Assembly (NCBI GenBank): GCA_030432235.1
Contig: JAUIHT010000005.1
Coordinates: 1-64,000 of the forward strand
Reading direction: 5' to 3'
DNA length: 64,000 nucleotides
DNA from: Verrucomicrobiia bacterium
Lineage (GTDB): Bacteria; Verrucomicrobiota; Verrucomicrobiia; Opitutales; Cerasicoccaceae
The translations under genes were made by a program, and so were the position numbers. This document shows, in pieces, positions 10,097 to 18,147 of the stretch; position 1 is the stretch's first letter; each line of letters opens with the position of its first letter. Below the pieces are notes generated by a model. The model was given only the letters and a program-made list of their open reading frames with translations. It made no database searches and was not told the origin of the DNA.

Positions 10097-10525
10097 TTAG
10101 GGACCAGGATCGACAGCCCTGAGAAAACCAATTACAATTAAAACAGCGGGGGGGATCATGTGGAAAAGTAATCGCACAAATTTTTCATTTTCCCACTTCT
10201 GCTGAAAGAGAGCGCAAGATAATCCTATCAGTAATATAGTGATGGATAGAAACATCCGAGGCATGATAAGAATTTTATTAATTCCCATTACCCAGAACCA
10301 AAGACATGGAAGCATGTAGACAGCCATTCCGACCCTTGACGATTTTTGCCAAAGTGACGAAAACAATAATGTAGCCGCGCCTAATAAATAGGCGGCACCA
10401 AACACCGCTAATGACTGACCATAAGAAGAGCGTTCACCAATTATTGCTCCATAATACCAATAGGACGCTACAGAAAAAGAAAACACTCCTGAGACTATGA
10501 TGCAGATGGCTCTGAGCTTTTTCAT
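10097..10525 (-). CDS. Small integral membrane protein, unknown function
   Basis: 142 residues form about four hydrophobic helices (IVSGVFSFSVASYWYYG, SLAVFGAAYLLGAATLL, MAVYMLPCLWFWVMG and a C-terminal pair). No known motif is present. The gene is clearly AT-richer than htpG beside it, suggesting a recent arrival. A degenerate palindrome-type repeat (about 10590-10640) lies just upstream. Confidence 0.6.
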   Translation of the reverse strand: MKKLRAICIIVSGVFSFSVASYWYYGAIIGERSSYGQSLAVFGAAYLLGAATLLFSSLWQKSSRVGMAVYMLPCLWFWVMGINKILIMPRMFLSITILLIGLSCALFQQKWENEKFVRLLFHMIPPAVLIVIGFLRAVDPGP

Positions 10526-10587
10526 TGTTGAAGCGTTTGCAGGAGAATTATTTAGAGCAACGCAAAATACAGCATAGCATATCTCCT

Positions 10588-10641
10588 CTTGATGTTTCGC
10601 CTCCGTGCTCTCTGTGCCTTCTCGGTGTACTCTGTGACCAG
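10588..10641. repeat. Degenerate tandem repeat unit (CTCTGTG type)
   Basis: Several imperfect copies of a unit like CTCCGTGCTCTCTGTGCCTT occur side by side. The style matches the intergenic repeats near 46.5 kb and 57.4 kb. No coding role is apparent. Confidence 0.4.
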
Positions 10642-10644
10642 CTT

Positions 10645-10819
10645 CTACGCCGCTATGGGTTCCTTTTCCTTTCGGTGCTGGATGGGGACGAGGCGGGGGA
10701 GGCTGGTCACGTACTCGCTGGTGCGGGGGAAGTGCGTGGGGACGGTCTGGCGGTACTGTTTGAGGAGCTGGTAGAGCCGGGCCTGGGTCACTTTGCGGGC
10801 ACCGATTGCCAGTTTGCGG
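10645..10819 (-). pseudogene. 3' remnant of an unidentified gene
   Basis: Read on the minus strand, 58 stop-free codons run from the end of the lipoprotein gene to a TAG at 10645. They encode a basic, protein-like sequence that includes VTQARLYQLLKQYRQ and SLPRLVPIQHRKEKEP. Codon usage looks like real coding DNA, but there is no start or upstream part, because that space is occupied by the 10820-12133 gene in another frame. I read it as the tail of a deleted gene. The family is unknown. Confidence 0.4.
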
Positions 10820-12133
10820 TCACTCGGGCTGGGCGAGGGTTTGCTCGTAGTAAAAGATATATTCGTTGTCAGGATAACCTTTTTTAAAGATTTCGAAAAG
10901 AGCGCGTGCCTGCGGCAGATAGCCCATCTCTATGGCATAGTCGAGGGCTGCCTCGTAAGCGTAGGCAGGCTCGTTGCTGTGGGCAAACAGATCGACGGTG
11001 GCAGACTCCTTGATTTGCTCTGGAGTGGAGGCGACGACCAGGGAGGCCAGGCAACCGAGGGCGTTGGGGTTGTCGGCCAGTCCCTCCAGCGCGACGGCAC
11101 GTGCTTCATCCAGGCGTCCCAACTCAAGGAGACAATCGGACTCCATCTCTAGAGCGTCGGAGTCCCGCCCGAGAACCTCACCGTGCTTCTTAAAAGCCGC
11201 GAGGGCCTCCTCGTAGTTCTCCAACGCGTAGAGGTTCAGCCCCATTTGATAGAAATGCATTGGGCTGTCATAGCCTCCAGCCTTGGCCGCTTTTAACTCC
11301 TCGATGCTGCCGTCGAAATCCCCCTCGCACTGTAGGCAGGAGGCATAAAGCATACTGGCGAATCGCTGGATGTCGGGTGGGAGCTGGTTCTTGCGTAGTT
11401 TGAGCAGGGGCCGCTTGAGTTTTACGATACTCGCCGGGTCGGTCATATCCACCGTATACAAGAGGGTGGATACCCGGACGACATCGGGCACCCAAGGATC
11501 CGATTCCTGGCCAAGGCCGTTTTTCAATACAAGGCCCATGAGAGTCATCATGCGTAAGCCGGCGCTCAGTTCTTCGAAGTCGTAAAAACGCCACCCGTCG
11601 TCGGTCCGAAAGAGCCACCAACGCCTTTGCGAGGTCACGCCCAGATCGTTGTCGTAGTGCCGCACGTAGACGATACGTTGGTTCCCGTCGATGGTATCGA
11701 CGCGCATGATGCGATGGTCGTCGAAGGCCATCATCTTTATTGACTGGTCAAAGCGTTGTAGCCCCTTCGCCATTCCCAGCTTGAAGCCCTGGCGCTGCAT
11801 ATCATTCAAGCCATCCAGATATCCTGCTGATTCCAATGAGCTCAGAATGGCCTCTGACGAGATCAACTCATAGATGTCCATCTTCTCGTCTGAGCGGGAA
11901 AGCTCGCCCATATGCTTGAAATAAGAGTTGAGCTCGCTCAACTCCTCCTCGGAGACGCCGGCAAGCCTGTCCGGCCCTGCCTGAGAAAAAACCTCCCGGG
12001 TGAGCGCCTGTGTCTGCTCGGGGGTGTCTTCCTGGAAGTTGACCACAGGCTTTTTTTCCTCGCTGCAACCGAGTAGCAGCAGGTTGAGGGAGATGAGTGT
12101 CAGCAGGACCGGGAGTGGCGTTTTGAAGGGCAT
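10820..12133 (-). CDS. Lipoprotein with tetratricopeptide repeats
   Basis: The ATG at 12133 starts a type II signal peptide ending in the lipobox LLLLGC (Cys at about residue 23), so the mature protein is probably anchored to a membrane facing the periplasm. The middle region has no recognised domain. The last 150 residues contain TPR-like helical pairs (ASCLQCEGDFDGSIEELKAA, MGLNLYALENYEEALAAFKK, LLELGRLDEARAVALEGL). TPRs mediate protein-protein contacts. The in-frame codon at 12181 would bury the signal peptide, so I rejected it. The binding partner is unknown. Confidence 0.8.
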   Translation of the reverse strand: MPFKTPLPVLLTLISLNLLLLGCSEEKKPVVNFQEDTPEQTQALTREVFSQAGPDRLAGVSEEELSELNSYFKHMGELSRSDEKMDIYELISSEAILSSLESAGYLDGLNDMQRQGFKLGMAKGLQRFDQSIKMMAFDDHRIMRVDTIDGNQRIVYVRHYDNDLGVTSQRRWWLFRTDDGWRFYDFEELSAGLRMMTLMGLVLKNGLGQESDPWVPDVVRVSTLLYTVDMTDPASIVKLKRPLLKLRKNQLPPDIQRFASMLYASCLQCEGDFDGSIEELKAAKAGGYDSPMHFYQMGLNLYALENYEEALAAFKKHGEVLGRDSDALEMESDCLLELGRLDEARAVALEGLADNPNALGCLASLVVASTPEQIKESATVDLFAHSNEPAYAYEAALDYAIEMGYLPQARALFEIFKKGYPDNEYIFYYEQTLAQPE

Positions 12134-12322
12134 GATCAATTTTCTTGGAGGGTTTGGAATGGCTTTAGAGCAGATAGCCATTCATACTGCGCCCTGCCAA
12201 TCCTTAATGTCTGATATGATGTCTGTTGGAGAAAGGTTGCCTATAAAGGATAGCGTTTGCGATGTAGAAGCGCACGCATGCCTCTGGAATAAGGATGCCT
12301 CATGGAGGTGTCTGCGGACGGC

Positions 12323-12604
12323 TTAAACCATGTAGTTCCAGATGCCTATCGCGACGGGAACCCACCAGAAGATGGCGGTGCCGTTCAGGATGGTCAGGAA
12401 TGCGGCCCTCTCGTCCTCGTGTCTCAGCTTTTCGTAGATGGCCAGAAAGAAGAGCATCAGGATGACAACACCACTGGATTCCACCAGCCAGCCATTGCTT
12501 GCCATGCCGCACCCGCTTGGCACCAAAACCGCGATGACCACAAGTTCTACCAGAGGCACCAGTATCAGTGTCGACCACTTCATCTCCTCTGGCAAAAGCC
12601 TCAT
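12323..12604 (-). CDS. Small three-helix membrane protein
   Basis: 93 residues with hydrophobic segments near LILVPLVELVVIAVLV, VVILMLFFLAIYEKL and AIFWWVPVAIGIW. The start could also be the GTG at 12619 or the ATG at 12583; a GAGGAG touches the latter, but too closely to act. No family is recognised. It sits between the TPR lipoprotein and the divergent ribF. Confidence 0.5.
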   Translation of the reverse strand: MRLLPEEMKWSTLILVPLVELVVIAVLVPSGCGMASNGWLVESSGVVILMLFFLAIYEKLRHEDERAAFLTILNGTAIFWWVPVAIGIWNYMV

Positions 12605-12703
12605 GTTTCTATTTATCACAAATAGAACATGGTCATCCCGGAGCGCTTATCTTTGGCGTTGTTTTTGAGGCGGATGGGGCTGTAGGGTGGCGTGTTTTCC
12701 AAG

Positions 12704-13645
12704 ATGAATTTCCCTGCGACTGTTGAGAGCCTGGATGGGCTGGAGTTGCCGAAGCGCCCGTTGCATCTGGCCATCGGGATGTTCGACGGCGTGCACCTGG
12801 GGCACCAGGCCGTGATCGAAGCGGCCATCCATGCGGCGCGTCGCATGCGCGGGATTTCCGGCGTGCTGACCTTCGACCCGCACCCGAGCCACCTTTTCCG
12901 CCCCGATAACCCCACGCGGCTGCTCATGCCACGCGCGGCCAAGGAGTCCATGCTGCGCTGGATGGGGGTCGGCCTGACCATCGTCCACCCCTTCGACCGC
13001 GCCTTCGCCGCCATCCCGGCGGAGGATTTTTTGTCGGTGCTCAAGAGCAAGCTGCCGACGCTACGGGCCATTTACGTGGGGGAAAACTTCCGCTTCGGCA
13101 AGGGGCGCCAGGGTGACGTGCCCGCGCTCATCGCTACGGCCAAGCCGCTGGGGCTGAGTGTGTTTAGCGTCGACCGCATCAAGGAGAACGGCGACCCCAT
13201 CAGCAGCACGCGCATCCGCGAGGAGCTTACCGCCGGGCGCATCGAGCAGGCCAACGCTCTTCTAGGGCAAACCTACCGCAGCACGGGAGCGGTCGCCGCG
13301 GGGCGCAAGCTCGGGCGGACGATTGGCTTCCCCACGGTCAACCTGCCGTGGTCGCCGGAGCTGCCGCCGCGCTTCGGGGTCTACGCGGTGCGGGCGCGTC
13401 ATGTGGGCGGCCCGACCTGGGTGCCGGGCGTGGCCAACTACGGTCTGCGCCCGACGGTGGAAAACGCCGCCAAGGAGCCCTTGCTGGAGGTGCATTTCCT
13501 GTCGCACTACGAGGCCAAGCCCGGCGATGCCATGGAGGTGCTCTGGGAAAGCTTCCTGCGGCCCGAGCAGAAATTCGACGGCCTCGACGCGCTCAAGGCG
13601 CAGATCGCCCAGGATCGCGACGCGGCCAAGGTGTACTTTGGATAA
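12704..13645 (+). CDS. ribF: Bifunctional riboflavin kinase / FAD synthetase RibF
   Basis: This cytosolic enzyme phosphorylates riboflavin to FMN and adenylylates FMN to FAD. The N-terminal FAD synthetase domain has GMFDGVHLGHQAVI (HxGH-type nucleotidyltransferase) and the later SSTRIREEL. The C-terminal riboflavin kinase domain (from about residue 180) has GRKLGRTIGFPTVNL and NYGLRPTVE. The length of 313 is standard. The ATG at 12704 is preferred over the GTG at 12692. A 74-bp palindromic repeat begins directly after the stop. Confidence 0.96.
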   Translation: MNFPATVESLDGLELPKRPLHLAIGMFDGVHLGHQAVIEAAIHAARRMRGISGVLTFDPHPSHLFRPDNPTRLLMPRAAKESMLRWMGVGLTIVHPFDRAFAAIPAEDFLSVLKSKLPTLRAIYVGENFRFGKGRQGDVPALIATAKPLGLSVFSVDRIKENGDPISSTRIREELTAGRIEQANALLGQTYRSTGAVAAGRKLGRTIGFPTVNLPWSPELPPRFGVYAVRARHVGGPTWVPGVANYGLRPTVENAAKEPLLEVHFLSHYEAKPGDAMEVLWESFLRPEQKFDGLDALKAQIAQDRDAAKVYFG

Positions 13646-13650
13646 TCTTG

Positions 13651-13724
13651 AGCCGCAGATTCACGCAGATGAAACGCAGATTTCTGTTTTTATTATCTGC
13701 GGAAATCTGCGTGAATCTGCGGCT
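13651..13724. repeat. Palindromic intergenic repeat, GCAGAT family (copy 1)
   Basis: A perfect 20-bp inverted repeat (13651-13670 with 13705-13724, core GCCGCAGATTCACGCAGAT) encloses further GCAGATT units. A related copy lies at 44366-44447. It could fold into a long hairpin between ribF and the next gene. Confidence 0.8.
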
Positions 13725-13732
13725 AAAATTTA

Positions 13733-14083
13733 GTGAGTGAGTTTAAATATAAACCACGCGATTGCGAGCTGTGCGGCACGCCTTTCCGGCCACGCCGGGA
13801 GGAGGAGCATTTTTGCTGCAAGGGCTGCGAGTTCGTCCACGGGCTGGTTGGTAGGGCTGGAGCCGCGCCTGCGAGAGTGGTGAAAAGAGGCTGGCTGGGT
13901 TCGCGGTGGGTCTGGGCCGCCGTGTTTTTTATCCTGGCCGGCTTCAATACGCTGATCGCCGAAGTGATCACGTTTACCGAGCCCCGTGTTAACGGACTGT
14001 TTCGCCTGCTGGCCTTGATGTTTGCGCTGCTGGCTATCAGTTGCCTAGCGTTCGCAGGCAAAGGGGGACGAAGCTCTCGCTAA
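13733..14083 (+). CDS. Small metal-binding membrane protein (P-type ATPase N-terminal-like)
   Basis: 116 residues, with a GTG start. The N-terminus carries CELCGTPFRP and FCCKGCEFVHGL, the Cys pattern of the metal-binding domain that precedes many copper-type P-type ATPases. Two hydrophobic helices follow (WVWAAVFFILAGFNTLI and LLALMFALLAISCLAF). The ATPase body is absent, so this is either a stand-alone metal-handling protein or a domain left from a larger gene. Its 3' end overlaps the convergent gene by 47 bases. The GCAGAT palindrome ends 8 bases before the start. Confidence 0.65.
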   Translation: MSEFKYKPRDCELCGTPFRPRREEEHFCCKGCEFVHGLVGRAGAAPARVVKRGWLGSRWVWAAVFFILAGFNTLIAEVITFTEPRVNGLFRLLALMFALLAISCLAFAGKGGRSSR

Positions 14084-15128
14084 GCTGGTCCAGCTCCTCG
14101 TAGGCGGTCAGGCTTTGCACCAGCTCGCCCGGGATGTCCTCGACGCCATTAGCCGCGCCGAGCAACGAACCGATCAAGGCGCCGCGGTTGCAGGTCTCGC
14201 CACCTAGGTTGGCGTTGGCCAGCAACGCGGCCTCGGTATCGCCTTGATACTTGAGTGCGAGGAAGAAGGCCAGCGGCACGGCGTCGTCGGTGTCGGAGCC
14301 GTTGCGCAGGTGCCGGAAGGCGACTTCTTCGTCGGACTGGTTCGTGATCCAGCGGCGGAAAGGATAGTTGACGTAAGGGTGGGGGTGGTTGCGGCGCTCG
14401 CGGTCGAGGATAGTTTCCTCCAGCGAATAGCCGTCAAAAAGCGCCCAGTGGATGCTGCAAATCAGCTCCGCCGTGCGGCCAAGAGAGGCACCGGCATGCG
14501 TCAGGCTGAAGCGTTGCTTCATGGACTTGGCGGCGGCGACGGGATTGTGCCAGTTCAGCCAGGCCAGCGGCAAAGAGAGCGCCAGTGCTCCGGTGCGGGT
14601 CGATGACTCGGCGCAGGACTCCAGGGCCTTGCCGCGGGCGTAGTTGGAGAAAAACTCGCGGTAGGCCGTGGGGATGTAGGTGTCGCTGTGCCTGCCGGGC
14701 GTCAGCATGAAATCGAGAAAATCGTCGCGGCAGTGCTCGTCGTTGAATTGGCCGTCCTCGGTGATACGCCTGATGAGCAGGGTGGCAAGCTGGGCCTCGA
14801 GCGCGTTGTCGCCGGCCTTCAGATGCTGGTGGAAGTGGGTGCCGGGCCGCTGCCAGTCCGCCTCGCGGCCATGGAGAATATTGTTTTTCTCATTGATGAC
14901 CTCGTAGCGGGTACGAAAGAGGCTGCTTTCAGGGTGGGGGAACTTGGGCGCGACCAGCTCGCCGATCCAGCCGTAGTCCTTGAAAAGCTGACGGTTGGTG
15001 GAATAACCGTGGCCGGGCACCCCGAGCGCGTCCCCCAGGAAATAGCCCCAAAACGCACCGTAGAGCCGGGAAATCAGGGCTTCGTCGGCGGAGGGAGGCA
15101 AGCGGGTTTCTTCGGTTGAGACGGCCAT
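14037..15128 (-). CDS. ADP-ribosylglycohydrolase family protein, metal site altered
   Basis: 363 residues of the DraG/ARH all-helical fold. Family landmarks are GAFWGYFLGDALGVPGHGY near the N-terminus, NGSDTDDAVPLAFFLAL, and a C-terminal segment ending GALIGSLLGAANG. In active members the last segment opens GGDTDT, with aspartates binding the two Mg ions. Here residues 309-315 read GGETCNR, so the metal site is degraded, and removal of ADP-ribose from proteins is uncertain. The protein may bind ADP-ribosyl groups or act on another substrate. No ADP-ribosyltransferase is nearby. Confidence 0.82.
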   Translation of the reverse strand: MAVSTEETRLPPSADEALISRLYGAFWGYFLGDALGVPGHGYSTNRQLFKDYGWIGELVAPKFPHPESSLFRTRYEVINEKNNILHGREADWQRPGTHFHQHLKAGDNALEAQLATLLIRRITEDGQFNDEHCRDDFLDFMLTPGRHSDTYIPTAYREFFSNYARGKALESCAESSTRTGALALSLPLAWLNWHNPVAAAKSMKQRFSLTHAGASLGRTAELICSIHWALFDGYSLEETILDRERRNHPHPYVNYPFRRWITNQSDEEVAFRHLRNGSDTDDAVPLAFFLALKYQGDTEAALLANANLGGETCNRGALIGSLLGAANGVEDIPGELVQSLTAYEELDQLSESFVPLCLRTLGN

Positions 15129-15412
15129 AGCGAAAAAGGGGTGTTAAACGGCCTTGTTTTGAACTGTCACACTGATGTTATGACGCCGCTTCGGGTCAAT
15201 CAAGTGGAAAAGAGCAGAAAAGTGAGCTACGTTTGATTGACGGCCTCCCGGTCACCGCCTCAGTGTCATGTATTTAGCTAACACCTAATCACCTTGTCTA
15301 GTTACACTTTCTTATCGATTTCGCGACCGGTGCACGGTGCGGCCAGGGATTTTTCGCGATACATGGTACCATCCATGATGCATGCTATGAGCCACGAAGC
15401 ACGGAGGTTTTT

Positions 15413-16783
15413 ATGGACGTAGCCGTCGTTACCGGTGCGTCCTCCAGCGCGGGCCTGTCCGTTGCACGCAAGCTCGTCGCCATGGGCTTGCGCGTTTATG
15501 GCCTGGATGCGGATTTCACTAATTGCTCCTGGGAGCATCCCGAGTTCCAGCGGGTCGAATGCGACCTCTTCCGGCAGGAAAAGGTCGCACTGGCCTGGAA
15601 GGAAATCGTGGGGCGCGACCCTGGAGTCTCCATCCTGGTCCACGCGGCCATGGCCAAGCTGGAAGGCGCGCTCGAAGCCGCCCACCCGGATGACATCCGC
15701 CGTGCGCTGGAGGCACGTCTGATGGGTCCGGCCCTGCTGACCCGTTACGCGCTGCCACGCCTGATTCGTATTCGCGGCAGCGTCTTTTTCGTCAATCGCC
15801 GCGGTGGCAACGCAGTCTCGGCAATGATCGAAGGCGGTATCGCGTCCCTCACCGACGGCCTCTACGCGGAGGTTCGGGACACGGGAGTAAAGGTCAGCCA
15901 AATTGCCATTGAGGCGAATACCGAGGCCGGTGACGACGAAGGCCGCCACACCCGGATCGACCCGGATGCGGTGGCCGAGGCGGTGGAGTCCGTCCTCCGC
16001 CTGCCCGCGCACAACAGCGTCACCCGGCTTATCCTGCGTCCGCAGGCCACCCGTGAGGAGCCATTTGCCGCCGCCTCGACGCCCTTGCTCCGTTGGGGGC
16101 CGGATGAGGTTCGTCTGCCTGAGCCGGAAAACTTTCCGGAGGAACCTGAGCCTATTTATACACCGGAACGCCGTCGCCCGGCGGACGCCCCGCCGCCGGA
16201 AGAGGACGACGACGAATTTGAAGACGAAGACGACGAGCTGGACCGGCTGCTCGAAGAGTCCCGTCAGCGGCTGCGAAACCAGGTTGATCGCCAGCGACAG
16301 TCTGATCGTGGACGTCAGCAGAACCAGCCTAGAGAGCGTCAACAGGGCCAGCAGTCGGGGGGAGAGTCCGGCGATGGTGAAGGTCGCAACAAAAAGAAAC
16401 GCCGCCGTGGACGTCGTCGGGGACGCAATCGTAACCGTGATCGCGAACCAGGCAACGCAAGCGGGGAGGGTGGCTCTCCTGAGCAGAAATCCGCTGACTC
16501 CAATCAGCCCAGGCATGAGCATGGGGAGCGACCTGCAAGGGAGTCCTCTTCGGCAGAAGCCGAGCATTCCAGGCCGCGGGAAACGTCACCTGAGCCAAAG
16601 CCGGAGCCCAAGCCCAAAGAGCAATCGGCACCCGATACCGAGTCTAAGCCCAAGAAAAAGGTCGCCAGGAAAGCGGCCAAAAAAGCCGTGAAGAAGGCCG
16701 CAAAAAAGGCAGTCAAAAAAGCGGCCAAGAAGGCGGTTAAAAAGACAGCTAATAAAGAGCCCCAGCCGGAAACGGAAAGTTGA
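15413..16783 (+). CDS. SDR-fold protein lacking catalytic residues, with acidic, Arg-rich and histone-H1-like tails
   Basis: Residues 1-210 form a short-chain dehydrogenase-like Rossmann domain with VTGASSSAG at 6-14. Where active SDRs have Tyr-xxx-Lys, the sequence is SAMIEGG (136-142), with Ser and Glu at the two catalytic positions, so dehydrogenase activity is unlikely. Residues of about 262-282 are strongly acidic, 283-345 Gln/Arg-rich with KKKRRRGRRRGRNRN, and the last 40 are repeats of AAKKAVKKAAKKAVKK, like histone H1 or HU tails. Such tails bind nucleic acid non-specifically. I infer a nucleoid- or RNA-associated protein built on an SDR scaffold. It is transcribed alone, 41 bases before the next secreted-protein gene. 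Confidence 0.75.
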   Translation: MDVAVVTGASSSAGLSVARKLVAMGLRVYGLDADFTNCSWEHPEFQRVECDLFRQEKVALAWKEIVGRDPGVSILVHAAMAKLEGALEAAHPDDIRRALEARLMGPALLTRYALPRLIRIRGSVFFVNRRGGNAVSAMIEGGIASLTDGLYAEVRDTGVKVSQIAIEANTEAGDDEGRHTRIDPDAVAEAVESVLRLPAHNSVTRLILRPQATREEPFAAASTPLLRWGPDEVRLPEPENFPEEPEPIYTPERRRPADAPPPEEDDDEFEDEDDELDRLLEESRQRLRNQVDRQRQSDRGRQQNQPRERQQGQQSGGESGDGEGRNKKKRRRGRRRGRNRNRDREPGNASGEGGSPEQKSADSNQPRHEHGERPARESSSAEAEHSRPRETSPEPKPEPKPKEQSAPDTESKPKKKVARKAAKKAVKKAAKKAVKKAAKKAVKKTANKEPQPETES

Positions 16784-16823
16784 CGCGGATACACTGTGTC
16801 CGATTTTATTGGCTTACAGCCAC

Positions 16824-17396
16824 ATGAAGCTATTTTTCCAACGTCATCTCTACAACCTATTAACCTTGGCTCTGGCGGGTGTGACCTACGCCTTGTGCCT
16901 CTTGATCTCCGCGCCAATCCCATCCAGCGCTCACGCTGATGCAGTTAACGAAATACAAGAGGCTCAAGCAGAGGAAAAAACACAGGTTCTGCCGGCTCCG
17001 AATAAGCCCACGCCGTACTACGTCACTTTGGCGGCTCAGAGTGCCCTGCAGGCCTACCCGAATGGAGTGTCGACTGGAGGAGGCTGGATATGGGCGCCCG
17101 CCTACGGCTTTCTTTATGTGGGAAATTGGCCCTGGGTGTACAATTTGGATGCGTCCTACTGGTACTATAACGAGGGGACCAGTTCTAACTTGTGGATGTA
17201 TGTTATTACGACGGTGGATGGTCGCTGGATGTACACGAACATTACTGTCTACCCTTGGGTTCACGATAGCGTAGCTCAAGAGTGGACGTACAAGTCTCCT
17301 ACACCACCTCTCCCAGTTGATGATCCTCAAGATGAAGGCGAGACGCCTGACGAAGAGATTATTTCCGATATCAACATCTCGCCCGCCGGGGGTTGA
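16824..17396 (+). CDS. Secreted or anchored protein with short Trp/Tyr-rich domain
   Basis: The ATG at 16824 opens MKLFFQRHLYNLL, and a long hydrophobic signal or anchor follows (LALAGVTYALCLLISAP). Residues of about 75-160 are aromatic-rich: GGWIWAPAYGFLYVGNWPWVYN, then YWYYN, NLWMY, RWMY and YPWVHD. The order LxxGNWPWVY then WFY/WYY matches the C-terminal module of the proteins at 3921, 5410 and 51548. I therefore treat it as a short family member without a propeller. The last 30 residues are acidic and Pro-rich. Function is unknown. Confidence 0.7.
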   Translation: MKLFFQRHLYNLLTLALAGVTYALCLLISAPIPSSAHADAVNEIQEAQAEEKTQVLPAPNKPTPYYVTLAAQSALQAYPNGVSTGGGWIWAPAYGFLYVGNWPWVYNLDASYWYYNEGTSSNLWMYVITTVDGRWMYTNITVYPWVHDSVAQEWTYKSPTPPLPVDDPQDEGETPDEEIISDINISPAGG

Positions 17397-17427
17397 GCTG
17401 CGGCTGCCCCAATTTCTCAAAGAAAAA

Positions 17428-17461
17428 ACCCCGCGACGGCGAACCGTGCGGGGTCTTTTTT
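17428..17461. terminator. Bidirectional Rho-independent terminator
   Basis: The stem ACCCCGC-ACGG pairs with CCGT-GCGGGGT around a CGAA loop. CTTTTTT follows on the plus strand, and a TTTTTT run follows on the minus strand. It sits between the convergent genes ending at 17396 and 17490 and can serve both. Confidence 0.9.
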
Positions 17462-17489
17462 AGGATAAAGAGTTAAGCCAGAGAGCCAC

Positions 17490-17927
17490 TCAGTCTTCGA
17501 AGCGGGTGCGACGATCGTCACGGAAGCTGCGACGACGATCCTGGCCGCCACCGCCTTCGCGATCACGGAAACCGCCGCCTCCTCCACGATTGAAACCGCC
17601 ACCGCCGCCGCGATTGAAACCGCCGCCACCGCCGCGATTGAAACCGCCACCGCCGCCACGATTGAAATCGCGCTTGGGGCGCTCCTCACGGGGACGCGCT
17701 TCATTCACTTTGAGGGGACGACCACCGAAGTCCGCGCCGTTGAGCGCGTCGATGGCAGCTTGTCCTGCAGTGTCGTCATCCATGGTCACGAAGGCAAAGC
17801 CCTTGGAACGGCCGGTCTCGTGATCCACGATTATCTTTACTTTGGCGACTTGTCCATATTCGCCGAATACCTCGGAAACGGTACTTTCGTCCGCTTCGTA
17901 AGGCAGGTTACCTACATAGATGTCCAT
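17490..17927 (-). CDS. Glycine-rich RRM RNA-binding protein
   Basis: 145 residues. An N-terminal RNA-recognition motif (residues 1-80) has RNP2 IYVGNL and RNP1 KGFAFVTM intact, as in small cold-regulated Rbp proteins of bacteria and plants. After KVNEARPREER comes an Arg/Gly tail with four copies of FNRGGGGG, encoded by a 24-bp tandem repeat at 17587, 17611, 17635 and 17659. It ends in a charged RRRSFRDDRRTRFED. It probably binds single-stranded RNA as a chaperone. The start is the ATG at 17927; upstream codons in the frame do not look coding. Confidence 0.93.
   Translation of the reverse strand: MDIYVGNLPYEADESTVSEVFGEYGQVAKVKIIVDHETGRSKGFAFVTMDDDTAGQAAIDALNGADFGGRPLKVNEARPREERPKRDFNRGGGGGFNRGGGGGFNRGGGGGFNRGGGGGFRDREGGGGQDRRRSFRDDRRTRFED
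17587..17668 (-). repeat. 24-bp tandem repeat encoding FNRGGGGG
   Basis: Four near-perfect units in phase with the reading frame of the RRM protein. Copy-number change would lengthen or shorten the glycine-rich tail by 8 residues. Confidence 0.85.
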
Positions 17928-18147
17928 TAGTCTTTTTATTGAAACAGGCGCCATGGTAGAAACGTACAGACGGGCCCATGGCGCATGAACCGACGGCTGG
18001 CTCTCTGAATTAGGCATCAGAAAAACAGTATTAAAATTTACTATTCCTGTCCGCCAAGCAACACAAATCTCAATGACTGGGCGGGAGTTGGGCATTTTGG
18101 GCTGGCCTGATGCACATAAAGCCTTCAAACAGGGGGCTCAATTATTG

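Noticed and set aside
17928-18128. N-terminal extension of the RRM protein
   Set aside because: RRM proteins of this class start directly at MDIYVGNLPYE; the added stretch has no coding character.
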